Shown one piece after another: positions 20,945 through 30,063 of a stretch of 64,000 nt of DNA. The stretch covers positions 65,384,845 to 65,448,844 of the forward strand of contig CM046454.1 of NCBI GenBank assembly GCA_025506515.1, written 5' to 3'. The stretch comes from Flaveria trinervia. Lineage: Eukaryota > Streptophyta > Magnoliopsida > Asterales > Asteraceae. A program made the position numbers and the translations under genes. Within the stretch, counting starts at the first letter, position 1, and every line of letters begins with the position of its first letter. The notes under the pieces were generated by a model. It ran no database searches and was not told the DNA's origin. It saw only the letters and a list, made by a program, of their open reading frames with translations.

Positions 20945-21165
20945 TTGTTCATTCGTGCGACTGAACTATTAGTATGATCCAATCGTGCGATTGAACCATG
21001 CGGTTGATCCATCCGCACGACTGAGTGTTCAGTCGTGCGACTGAGCCAATCTTATGTGTCAATCATATGACTGATCCAGTCTCCTGGTTTAGTCGTGCGA
21101 CTGAGTCAATCGTATGAAGTTATTCATGCGTGTGGTCCATTCGCATGGGCCATTCGCATGAGAAC
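20945..21165. repeat. palindromic-phrase array in SIRE-2 5' LTR
   Basis: Includes the near-perfect palindrome TCAGTCGTGCGACTGA at 21029-21044 and several CATTCGCATG / CAATCGTGCGATTGA units. Confidence 0.8.
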
Positions 21166-21393
21166 TTCATTATGTTAAGTTTGAATGTATTAATTAATAA
21201 ACATTATGTGTAACCATTCAAACAATCACTAACCTAATTAACCAATTCAATATCGACGATTAATGAAATATTAGACATTACAAATCACTAACAATCAATA
21301 TCATTTCATTAATCATATCAACTTACATCCGAATCAGATAAACAAGATCTATTACATTTCATATCATGATCTAGGGACATACATGCATCAACA

Positions 21394-21398
21394 AGTTT
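21394..21398. repeat. TSD AGTTT, right flank of SIRE-2
   Basis: Partner of 10033-10037; the first bases of the resumed SIRE-1 RT sequence. Confidence 0.92.
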
Positions 21399-21690
21399 AC
21401 AAACTCAACAAGGGTTTATACAGGTTTTATCAAGCTCCCAGAGCCTGGTATGAGAAACTCTCAACTCACCTTGTGAAACACGGCTTTCGGAGAGGTGTTA
21501 TTGATTACACACTATTTATCAAAAAAAAGGATGGTGATTTACTACTGGTTCAGATTTATGTTGATAAAATAATCTTCGGTTCCAAGAACAAGGATTTATG
21601 TAAAGAGTTTGAAGCAGTAATGAAGGCTGAGTTTGAAATGAGTGTCATGAGAGAGATGAAGTTCTTTCTGGGGTTACAGGTGGATTAGAC
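21399..21690 (+). pseudogene. SIRE-1 RT, C-terminal half
   Basis: Continues the RT interrupted at 10037. YQAPRAWYEKLSTHLVKHG and FLGLQVD are typical. The catalytic motif reads YVDK in place of YVDD: GAT AAA replaces GAT GAC/GAT, so the second metal-binding Asp is lost. A TAG follows FLGLQVD at 21686-21688. Confidence 0.9.
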
Positions 21691-21751
21691 ACCGAAGGGA
21701 ATATTTCTACATTAGACTAAGTATGTAAGAGATATTCTCGGTCGGTTTGAC

Positions 21752-22672
21752 ATGGAGAATGCTTCCGCAGCCGGGACTCCACTTGCTACAAACCATGATG
21801 TAGCATCCGACGAGAATGGTGATTTGGTCGATGCCACCATGTACCGTGGAATGATTGGATCTCTCATGTACCTCACTACCTCAAAACCTGATATCATGTA
21901 TGCAACATGTCTATGTTCAAGATATCAGGCGAAGCTAAAGGTTAACCATCTGATAGGGGTCAAAAGGATATTCTGTTATCTGAAGGGTACACCAACACTT
22001 AGGTTTTGGTATCCTCATGATGATGACTTTGAGCTTACGGCATATAGTGACTCGGATTATGGTGGCTGGAAGATGAACTACAAGTCTACATCAGCAAGAT
22101 GTCAATTATTTGGGAAGAGATTAGTGACCTGGCAGTGTAAGAAGCAGACCTCGGTTGCTTTGTCAATCTACGAAGCCGAATACGTTGTTGCAGCAAGTTG
22201 CTGCTCACAAATCATATGGATACAACAGCAAATACAGGACTACGGTTTGCATTTCTCTTCTACTCCTATTTTTGTTGATAATTCTGTTGCAATTGGAGTA
22301 ACTAAAAATCCGGTACAACATCCTAAGACCAACACATCGGCATAAAATATCACTTTATACGTGACTGTTTTGAAAAGAACCTAATCGATGTGGTTGAGAT
22401 AAATACAAATTTTCAACGAGCTGACCTCTATACAAAGGCTTTTGATAAACTACGTTTTCTATATTTGTTAGAGGTCAACGGTGTTAAAAAGAAAATTTTG
22501 AAAAGAACCTAATCGATGTGGTTGAGATAAATACAGATTTTCAACGAGCTGACCTTTATACAAAGGCTTTTGATAAACTACGTTTTCTCTATTTGTTAGA
22601 GGTCAACGGTGTTAAAAACAAAAGTTGTGTAATCCAGAAGATGACCATGTTTAGTCTGATGGACTTAGTCCA
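21752..22672 (+). pseudogene. SIRE-1 RNase H, with tandem duplication
   Basis: Reads MYRGMIGSLMYLTTSKPDIMYA, YSDSDYGGW (Asp), SIYEAEYVVAAS (Glu) and IFVDNSVAI (Asp). The frame is lost after NPVQHPKT (22330) through a base deletion. The C-terminal 128 bp are then duplicated in tandem (22372-22499 and 22500-22627), so the end of the domain is present twice. Confidence 0.88.
22372..22627 (+). repeat. 128-bp tandem duplication in SIRE-1 RNase H end
   Basis: Two nearly identical copies (GAAAAGAACCTAATCGATG... to GGTCAACGGTGTTAAAAA) with a period of 128 bp. Because 128 is not a multiple of three the duplication also shifts the frame. SIRE-2 has one copy only. Confidence 0.85.
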
Positions 22673-22785
22673 ATTTTTAATTTATATTTTCTTTATTTAT
22701 TTTACTTTATGTTTTAATTAAATTGATGTTATTTCTTCGCCTATTAAAATCCTATAAACGCAAATCATTTATGGTTTTAGAATTT

Positions 22786-22800
22786 TAGGGGGAGTATAGG
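22786..22800 (+). promoter_or_regulatory. internal polypurine tract after pol
   Basis: TAGGGGGAGTATAGG follows RNase H by about 110 bp. SIRE-2 has AGAGGGAG at the same relative place. It resembles a PPT but is about 5.8 kb from the 3' LTR, so it may be a relic or a second-strand priming site ahead of the accessory region. Confidence 0.45.
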
Positions 22801-24179
22801 TTTAGTTAACAACATTAAAAAACGAGGGAGGAGGAGAGGCTAGCTGATAGAAATCAGATCGTATGTGTAATACCAATTCAATAACTTTGAAAAATGATAG
22901 TACACAAGAACAAACCATTTAGGATTTTTAAAAGATTAAATTGAATCGATGCGAAGTTCAAAGTATAAGTCTGTGTAGTCTGAGTAATATAAAAGGAAAA
23001 ATGATAATAAAACTGGTTACTACTAAGGTAACACAAAGAAAGTAGACCTAGAGGTTGCTAGACCATAGATGATATGTTGGTAGATTCAATACAATAGATT
23101 ATTAGACCTCATTGGTGAACTCAATTCAAACTAAACTATTCAACTGACTGTGGGTTCCCATCTTATCACTGGTTAACACAATCAGTTATTTCGAATAAGG
23201 AGTGACAAGCAAATAAACGCCACAAATGTGTGCGGATGACCATAAAAAGAGCAAAGCACGAAAAAAATGAAGGATAAGTGCAATCAAGCTAATAACTTAT
23301 GTTGTTGGTGCGTTATGTGCAAAAGAAAAAAAATAATAAAGATGCTCTAACAAGAAGATAGGTTGTGTGCCTCTCTGCTGTGCGATGGCACTGACCTAAG
23401 GATAAGCATAACCTAGATATTCTAGAACTCATTGTTGTTTGCCGCCTCTCTGTTGTGCGATGGCATTGACCTGAGGTTTGGCTTCTCTTTGAAAGCTCTA
23501 AGAATAGTTTCTTCTTGTCAAAATACCCGTAGACCGCTCAAAAATCTCCTGAGGAATGTTTATTACCACATAAGCATGGGCTCCACTGTGTCAAAAGTCT
23601 ATGTTGGGATTTAAGAGGACAAGTATATTGATAATTATCGTGGCTACAATTCTTGAAAGTCCAAATCAATGTGGGAACCTAATAGTACCAGTATGATTTC
23701 CTAAAAATTGCAAATGACTCTAGATGAAAAACAAGAATAGAGCATCAAAATATTTTAATAGCAAGTCTCGAATGATTTGATGTACCTGTATGATTCCAAA
23801 CTCAATCTGTCCACTTATGATCAAAATGAATTGAAGCTGCCCCTTCAGGAAATGAATCTTTTAAATTTCCATCTTAGAATTTCCACTTCACAACAAAAAC
23901 CACAAAAAAAAAGTTTTAGTTTTGTATTTCAGTTTTAGTTATTTATTTTGTTTGCATTTCGTCAATTTAGTTTGTTAAACATCGGACTATGTCATGGAAT
24001 TCAATCGGGAACTTAATCACTTAAAAAGGGTCACGTCTGAGGTGACCACACAGGTTTTCACGTCTGAGGTGATCAAAAGTTTTCAAGTTAAAAGGATCAT
24101 GTCTGAGATGATCGATTGCTAAACAAGTTTAATCAATAAATTAAAGGGTGTAAAATGTCAAATGGTCATAAAGTCAATA
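22801..24179. other. SIRE-1 pol-env spacer
   Basis: Noncoding. It contains a roughly 40-bp direct repeat (GCCTCTCTGYTGTGCGATGG, near 23368 and 23442) and the three-copy GTGACCTCAGAC-type minisatellite at 24028-24115. It aligns in reverse with SIRE-2 12300-13780. Confidence 0.6.
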
Positions 24180-24475
24180 TCATAAGTATGATCCATTCGC
24201 ATGACTGGACCATGAGTATGGACCAACCGTACAAATGGACCATACTTAGGCCCTAGACAACCGAATGGAGCATGAGTATGAACCATTCACCCGAATGGCC
24301 TGCAAGATTGAGCCAGTCGCCCGAATGGAGCTGTACGAATGAATCAGTCGCCCGACTGAACCCCAGTCAGCCGACTGAATGTGATTGACTGAACCAATCA
24401 CATGACTGAGGTCCAATCACCCGAATGAACCGAGCAAATGGGTCCAGTTGCCCGATTGAAATCAGATTCAGTATA
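24180..24475. repeat. palindromic-phrase array in SIRE-1 spacer, part 1
   Basis: Units such as CATTCGCATGACTGGACC, CAGTCGCCCGACTGAACC, CAGTCAGCCGACTGAATG and CAATCACCCGAATGAACC. Confidence 0.8.
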
Positions 24476-24839
24476 AATAGGGTCATAGTTGATCGCATTA
24501 AACTCATCACCCCCAATCGCCCTAAAATCGCATACACTACCGTTACTCTGCCAAAATTTCTTCAGACCTAAGTTGCCTACTTATTTCGATATTCTGACAT
24601 CCATTGGTGATTATACAGGTAAAATGCGGTGCGATCGTGCAAAAAAACTCCATCGATTTGACTCCAAAATCAAGACATTTGGACCTAAATAGACCCGACA
24701 TAGAAATAGGACAAATAACCTAACTAAACTAATTAAAATGTTGGAATCAAGGTTATCAGGTTATTAGTATAGTGATTGCAAGTCATGAACCTAAACACGA
24801 CGTCTAATTTGAAGATTTGGTCTAAATTCGAACTTCAGT

Positions 24840-25060
24840 TGAACGAACAGTGGGTCATGAGACTGGATACACGGATGAACTACAATTGCACGAATGAGCT
24901 CAGTCGGCCAACTGAACCAATCGCATGCTCAGTCACCCGATTGAACTCAATCACATGTTCAGTCACCCGTCTGTATTCAATCGCATGTTAGGTCAACCGA
25001 CTGAGCTTAGTCTCATGGTTCAATTGCATGATTGAACCAGACTGAGTTCAACCAGGTTAA
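24840..25060. repeat. palindromic-phrase array in SIRE-1 spacer, part 2
   Basis: Units such as CAGTCGGCCAACTGAACC, CAGTCACCCGATTGAACT and CAATTGCATGATTGAACC end just upstream of the env-like ORF. Confidence 0.78.
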
Positions 25061-25102
25061 TTTGAACTAAACTTTGTTGTGTGGTGATCTAATATCTATG
25101 TG

Positions 25103-25115
25103 TCTTGTGTTACAG
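25103..25115 (+). promoter_or_regulatory. candidate splice acceptor before SIRE-1 env-like ORF
   Basis: TCTTGTGTTACAG ends four bases before the likely ATG at 25120. SIRE-2 has the equivalent at the same distance. Downstream ORFs of plant LTR elements are often expressed from spliced RNA, so this is a candidate acceptor; the donor was not identified. Confidence 0.5.
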
Positions 25116-25119
25116 ATTG

Positions 25120-25690
25120 ATGGCTGACAGGTGGTCCATCAACCCCAAGCATAACATTTGTGCCCATTTGGATGCCACGACTCGGAATGGTGCCGAGTTT
25201 GCAGGGATGATTGCATTCATAAAGAGATCCCGGATTCACCGAGCTATATCCACACCATGCACTCCCTATAGGTCTATTCAGCAGGCCTTCTGGGAGGGGG
25301 CATCGGTTGATCGTTCACATGAGCCCTACAACATCCGGAGTTCTATTTTTGGGATTGATATAGAGATTACAGCTGCTGATACCGTCGTGTACTTGGTTTG
25401 GGTGATGATGCAGACCACCCTACCAGACTACACCCTCTGACATTGAGAGGGTGCTGAACAAGAGCAACCTGTGTCCCCAGTACAAGTACTTAGCACATGT
25501 GATACTTAAGTGCTTAGCTTCAAGGAGAGGTGGATTTGATGATCTTTCAGACCAAATTCAGAATGACTATATGGCACTGGTGCTGAACCACCCTTTCAGC
25601 TTCTCGAGTATGATATTCTCCTACCTTATAGAGAACTTTGAGGCAAAGGGCAAAGAGGGATTCTGCATGTACCCAGATTCTTGCAAATGA
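25120..25690 (+). pseudogene. SIRE-1 env-like accessory ORF, N-terminal domain
   Basis: MADRWSINPKHNICAHLD, KRSRIHRAISTPCTPYRS and AFWEGASVDRSHEPYN match the SIRE-2 protein at 11273 leftwards and resemble the post-pol protein of SIRE-type Copia elements in other plants. A frameshift and a deletion of about 16 codons lie at 25380-25450. The second frame continues with YKYLAHVILKCLASRRGG and FSFSSMIFSYLIENFEAK. No signal peptide was seen. Function is unknown; the name env-like is historical. Confidence 0.72.
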
Positions 25691-26142
25691 TTTTTGATGA
25701 GAAGTTGCCAACCCTACCCAAGGAGAGCCACGATGTTGTGTCATTGGAGATTATGGATGACACGACCTTGGGCCGCATGAAGGTCTACAGGGGGAAGCAA
25801 GTCAAGCCCCCTGTGAAGTGACTCTTCGGGCATCTGGCCAAGGCTGATTACATGCCGCCGGCTAGGCGAAAGTGGCGCCATGAGGAGAGTGACTCAGATG
25901 TTGAGCAAATTGCTTTTCCATCTGATGACTCCGACGATGACGGTGACACCGGCGGAGACTCTGGGCCCGCTTCTACTAGGGGCCCCACTACCCATGTTAC
26001 ACCTTCACCCCCTACTCATACAGATGCCACCACTGCCAGCTTTCACCAAGATTTATGTCCTCCCGATGAGGAGGAAGAGAGTGATGAGGAGCCTCTGACG
26101 AGGACTGTGGGCAGCAGGGTGGTTGCCACAGAGAGAGGTTGA
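25691..26142 (+). pseudogene. SIRE-1 env-like ORF, middle acidic segment
   Basis: RRKWRHEESDSDVEQ starts a run rich in Asp, Ser and Gly (DDSDDDGDTGGDSG), followed by a Pro/Thr stretch. SIRE-2 keeps the same KWRHDDSDSDSEP start near 10475. A TGA at about 25820 (CCTGTGAAGTGACTC) and other shifts interrupt the link with the N-terminal domain. Confidence 0.65.
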
Positions 26143-26265
26143 GGGCAGTTGGAGGACGTCCAGGGGAGTTCAGGGATGCTGCTGCTGATTCAGATCCCTC
26201 ATATGCCCCGACCTGCCTAGCAGCCAAGGGGGAGCCTTAGTGTCTAGAGGCACAGGAAGAAGAGG

Positions 26266-26559
26266 ATGGCTCACCCCAATGGCAAGATGGGAAAGCGACT
26301 AAAGTTTACCTTGACCTCATCTACCACCACAGCCACTACCTCGGCCACACCTTCCACCACTACCACCACCATTACTACCAGACCACCTGCCACCACCTCT
26401 ACCACCTCACACACCATTACCACACCCACTCCACCACTTACCCACATCCAATCCACCACCACTACAACTCATCCACCACCACCTACATCTATACCACCCC
26501 CAATCTTTACCACTGCCACCACCACCACCTCTAGCCACCAAGCAGAACTGTCATCTTAA
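26266..26559 (+). pseudogene. SIRE-1 env-like ORF, Thr/Pro-rich segment
   Basis: About 80 residues are mostly Thr, Pro and Ser (TTTATTSATPSTTTTTITTR, PPPPTSIPPPIF), arising from (ACC)n-like DNA. The segment is low complexity and could be a flexible or glycosylated linker if translated; this is inference only. Confidence 0.6.
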
Positions 26560-26847
26560 CCCTTCTTTTCATCTAGATCATCTTACCTCCCAGTGGGGTA
26601 GAGGAACAGCTCTCAGCACTAAACCGTATGGTGCCGAAGTTGTTAGCAGCCAATGACGAGAAGACTGCTCAGATTCATCAGTTAGTAGAGCTTACTGCTG
26701 CACAATCTCAGTAGATATCTCAGCAGGTGCAGCTGATTGAGCAGCAGGCACAGCAGATGGCTGCTCAGAGCCTAGAGATGTCCCAACTCCAGGAGCAACA
26801 TGTCCACTCAACAAAAAGGATAGAGGAGTTGGAGACTACTAACAAGA

Positions 26848-27003
26848 CCATCATGTTAAGACTAAAAGGATCAAAAGATGAGCCATTAAATATCAGAGAA
26901 GGAGATAGAGATGATGGTGATGATACCATCATGTTAAGACTCAAAGGATCAAAAGATGAGCCATTAATATCAGAGAAGGAGATAGAGATGATGGTGATGA
27001 TGA
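26848..27003 (+). repeat. 78-bp tandem duplication
   Basis: CCATCATGTTAAGACT... through GATGGTGATGAT occurs twice with a period of 78 bp. One copy has an extra base (TTAAATATC against TTAATATC). Confidence 0.85.
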
Positions 27004-27150
27004 TGACAGTGATGATCATGATGATGATGTTGATGATCAAGGTGATGATACAGATGCAGGTGATGATGTTGATGATCAAGGTGATGATACAGATGCAGTG
27101 ATGATGTTGATGAAGGTGATGATGATGATGAAGGAGAAGGAGATACATTT
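27000..27150 (+). repeat. GAT-rich minisatellite (Asp/Gly coding)
   Basis: Repeats of GATGATGATG with a 39-bp higher-order unit (GATGATCAAGGTGATGATAC...) present about twice. It gives the acidic tail of the accessory protein. Confidence 0.8.
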
Positions 27151-27419
27151 GCTGCGGGTGCCACATCAGCAAGTGAAAAGAGGACCAAGAAAGCTCAAGA
27201 CAAAGGTGCCTTTTCAGCCCCGTCAGTAGAGGAACACATGATACAAGACAAGAGTAATGCTTAGTGTTTATGTTATTTAAAAATCATGTGTAATTGAATA
27301 TTGTATCAAACTAATGTACATAATGTTTATATTTTGTTAATGTGTTTCTGTTTTGATTATTGACTAATGGTTGATGTGTTACATGTTTTAAATCAAGCAT
27401 ATCCAAATTTTCAAAGAGA

Positions 27420-28584
27420 TGAATACGACGTTGCTCCCCTTCAGCAAGTCAAGACTCAACTAACAATGATTTTGATTTGCAAGGGATAGTCAATAGATCA
27501 GTGAGTTACACCCCTGAAGAGGGAGAAATAATTCATGATCTCACTGATGAGCAATTGGTCGAAATATTCAGACTCAATCCTGATGAGATTGTCAAGGACG
27601 CTCCAATCTTTGAAGTAACCAGTGACGATGAGCTGAATGACATAGATGAGATCGAGATCGAGGATGTCACTACGGAGCACTATCCAGAGTATTCTGACAA
27701 AGAGGGAAATGTGGTCCCCAATTTGGGTGATACTCTTGTCAGTGATACGTTTGAGATACTAGATCAGATGGAGTAAGAGTTTGAGAAGATTAAAGATCAA
27801 GCCTAAGCCTCAGACACCGATGTCAACATCAGAAAGGCTGAATGGGCTGCATGTTTTGCGGAGATCCGAGCCCAACGCACTGCTCCAAAACTGAATGTCT
27901 ACACCAAGCTCTACAAAGTGAAGAAGCATTACAAGGTGTCAGGCAAGATTATCACGTGGGCCATTTTGAGGATCTTAATGTATATGCAGTAAGAGAGAGA
28001 AGGGTATAGAGTACTTTAGATTCCCACACGATCTAAAGACTCTACCTGGTTTTGAGCTTAACCAGCGGGCCAAACTGAAGTTGTTATATGCTAACCCAAG
28101 AAAGATGTCAGGCTGGTTTGAGGCTAGCTTAAAGAGAGAGTACCATACCAGGTGGGTCAACTTTAAACCTCAACAACCTATTAGGTATATCAAACGGTCT
28201 GAAGTTGATTCCATAACTGGCAAGCCAAAGATAGTGCTGAAGTGGAGTCCTCCACGAACGATGTCAAGAATCCCTCTAAGGGAAATTCCATAGGACTTCA
28301 CTCCACACTTTAAGTGGTGGTACTATGATTGGAGAATGGGTGAGGCGGTCATAGTTCTGAACAGAGAAGGTAATATGGAAACTATCAGGGTACTTGACCA
28401 GATGTGGCTAACTAACTTGTCTTCTAATGATGTTCACACTTTATACAAGTGGCCACTATTCTATGATGCGCAGGATATTGTACAAGCCCTCCAATTCCAA
28501 AACGTGATCAGACTCTGCTTTGCATTTGAAATACATGTAGGAGTTACAAGAGAGGAGAAGTACAAGAATATGAGGAGCTTATGA
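27420..28584 (+). pseudogene. SIRE-1 second accessory ORF, unknown domain
   Basis: Three successive frames seem to be one broken protein. The first (27477-27776) is acidic (DEIVKDAPIFEV, DDIDEIEIEDV-like). The second (28081-28293) has ANPRKMSGWFEASLKREYHT and IKRSEVDSITGKPKIVLKW. The third (28336-28584) has MGEAVIVLNREGN, IRVLDQMWLTNLSSNDVHTL and FYDAQDIVQALQFQ. I do not recognise the family. It sits between the acidic tail and the 3' LTR and is absent from SIRE-2 because of its deletion. Dividing stops are at 27775 (TAA), 27806 (TAA) and 28291 (TAG). Confidence 0.55.
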
Positions 28585-28611
28585 AGAATGTAAGACAAGA
28601 TGAATCTAGGT

Positions 28612-28624
28612 ACAAGGGTGAGTT
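28612..28624 (+). promoter_or_regulatory. SIRE-1 polypurine tract
   Basis: ACAAGGGTGAGTT directly abuts the 3' LTR start TGTAGATA. It is a weak PPT with two pyrimidine interruptions but is at the right place. Confidence 0.6.
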
Positions 28625-29358
28625 TGTAGATATATGTGTGCCTAGTTTCTGAGCTTAATGTAATATGTCTTTATTGTCTTACACATATGTAATAGATTGG
28701 GTACTTAATGAAATACAATGTTTGGTTGTGCTTATAATGTTTATTATTTCATTAATTAGTAGTTTAACGCTTATTGAATTGACTATATAGGTTTGTGGTT
28801 GTTTGAACTAATATTAGTAATGTAATGATAATTAATTATATTCAAACTTAGTAATATAAAGTTCTCATGCGAATGACCCATGCTAATGGACCATACGCAT
28901 GAACAACTTCATGCGAATGACTCAGTCGCACGACTGAACTAGGAGACTGGATCAGTCACACGAGTGTAACATGAGATTGACTTAGTCGCACGACTGAACA
29001 CTCAGTCATACGAATGGATCAACCGCATGGCTTAATCGGACGACTGAATCATGCTAATGGTTCAGTCGCCCGAATGAGAAACCCTAACCAATAAATACCA
29101 CTTAATTCGTGAAAAAAAAGAATTTAGAACACTTCGACTACATACATACCCTAGCCGTCCAGAGACCTCTAAGAACCTGTTCCAAGTTCATAGATTGCAC
29201 TAGATCGATTCCAAATCGTTCTTAACATTTAGATTCAATCCATACTTGTTTCTACGTGCGTTCTCATTGATTAGATCGCCAATCAAATAGGATTCCGCAC
29301 TATTTGATTCGGTATACACGTTTATCAGTTAGTATTTCATTCAATACATGATCCAACA
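28625..29358 (+). repeat. SIRE-1 3' LTR
   Basis: 734 bp, beginning TGTAGATATATG and ending ATGATCCAACA. The phrase array is at 28861-29075 and includes TCAGTCGCACGACTGA twice. The TATA position reads CAATAAATACC, weaker than in the 5' LTR. About 40 differences from the 5' LTR by hand count. Confidence 0.93.
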
Positions 29359-29363
29359 AAAAC
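29359..29363. repeat. TSD AAAAC, right flank of SIRE-1
   Basis: Partner of 3738-3742. Confidence 0.88.
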
Positions 29364-30063
29364 AACATTGACCATATACATTAGCGAGTATAAAGCAATG
29401 CGTGGAAAAGAAATGAAGGAAAAAAGAGAATGAGAAGCCCTTCGCATGAAAGTAACTGATTCTAAATTGGTCTTACTCGACTTATAACGAGAGACGTTGT
29501 TTTGCGAAACGTTGGATCGGGACATGGATTTTTCTTGACTTGCATGACGATGTACCCGAATTGATGTTGAAGAACGTCCTTAAACGAAAACGTCAAATTG
29601 CATAGATACGTGGTTGGGAGATTAATTTTTAGATTTTTATTTAATGTAGTCATTTATTATATTTGTAATTTGTAATTTTTTATATTAATAAAGTAATTTT
29701 TTAATTTAAAAAAATTGGTTTGTTTAATGTGAGTCCCCCACCACCCTTAAGCTAAACTGATTGATGTTTGTGGTATTAACACCCCACCACCCTTAAGCTA
29801 AATGGCTAAAATTTTAAAAAACAAAATTAAGTTACTCCTTTCCATTAATAATAATAATAGAGTAATAATTTGATTGTTACTATAAGTTTAGTGTCTGCAT
29901 TCTAGGGTATAATAATTATAAAAGCTTTGTAGGATCTTAGTGGGTGCAATTCAATGTGTAAAAGTAAGAATATATTATAAACTCTAAATTTTATTAAAAT
30001 TCTGAAATGAATTTAACACTTTGATTGTTGAGGAAAAACTAGCAGCATATTAGTACAATCTAT
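29364..30063. other. unassigned host-like stretch with a short duplicated motif
   Basis: No gene is recognised. CCCCACCACCCTTAAGCTAAA occurs twice, at about 29736 and 29781, about 46 bp apart. The remainder is AT-rich. Confidence 0.5.

Larger units (their letters stand above)
10038..21393 (-). mobile_element. SIRE-2: SIRE/Maximus-type Copia nested in SIRE-1 RT
   Basis: This minus-strand copy belongs to the same family as its host element. Its 5' LTR is 20662-21393 with the primer-binding site beside it. Gag, PR, IN, RT, RNase H, a pol-env spacer and part of the env-like ORF follow leftwards, ending in a 314-bp remnant of the 3' LTR at 10038-10351. A deletion joins the middle of the env-like ORF to the middle of the 3' LTR, removing the second accessory ORF, the PPT and most of U3. 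RT is unusually well preserved, with an open frame of 455 codons. Confidence 0.93.
20662..21393 (-). repeat. SIRE-2 5' LTR
   Basis: This 732-bp LTR runs on the element strand from TGTTGATGCATG to GGTCCCAACA. It contains the phrase array (20945-21165) and a TATAAATA box. The right edge is followed directly by AGTTT (21394-21398). Confidence 0.93.
26600..27264 (+). pseudogene. SIRE-1 env-like ORF, Gln-rich coiled coil and acidic repeat
   Basis: QLIEQQAQQMAAQSLEMSQL and EQHVHSTKRIEELETTNK look like a coiled coil. A 78-bp tandem duplication follows (26848-26925 and 26926-27003, with a 1-bp difference), then a GAT/GGT-rich minisatellite coding for Asp/Gly (27000-27150). A TAG at 27262-27264 ends the likely frame. 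The frame is broken in places (TAG near 26713). Confidence 0.65.
3743..29358 (+). mobile_element. SIRE-1: SIRE/Maximus-type Copia retrotransposon, split by nested SIRE-2
   Basis: This is a complete but mutated Copia element with two 734-bp LTRs, a Met-tRNA primer-binding site and a 5-bp TSD. It encodes gag (two CCHC knuckles with a coiled coil between them), then protease, integrase, RT and RNase H in the Copia order. Between pol and the 3' LTR lies a long accessory region with env-like ORFs, as in the SIRE clade. The RT is interrupted at 10037/21399 by SIRE-2, a member of the same family in the opposite orientation. Without SIRE-2 the element would be about 14.3 kb. Many stops and frameshifts make it non-autonomous. 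By hand count the LTRs differ at about 5-6% of positions. Confidence 0.93.

Noticed and set aside
25105..25119. Upstream ATG at 25105 as start of the env-like ORF
   Set aside because: It lies within the splice-acceptor-like sequence and is not kept in the same form in SIRE-2; the ATG at 25120 is common to both copies.
26271..27188. Minus-strand ORFs rich in Val/Met/His opposite the SIRE-1 accessory region
   Set aside because: They are antisense shadows of (ACC)n and (GAT)n low-complexity DNA.
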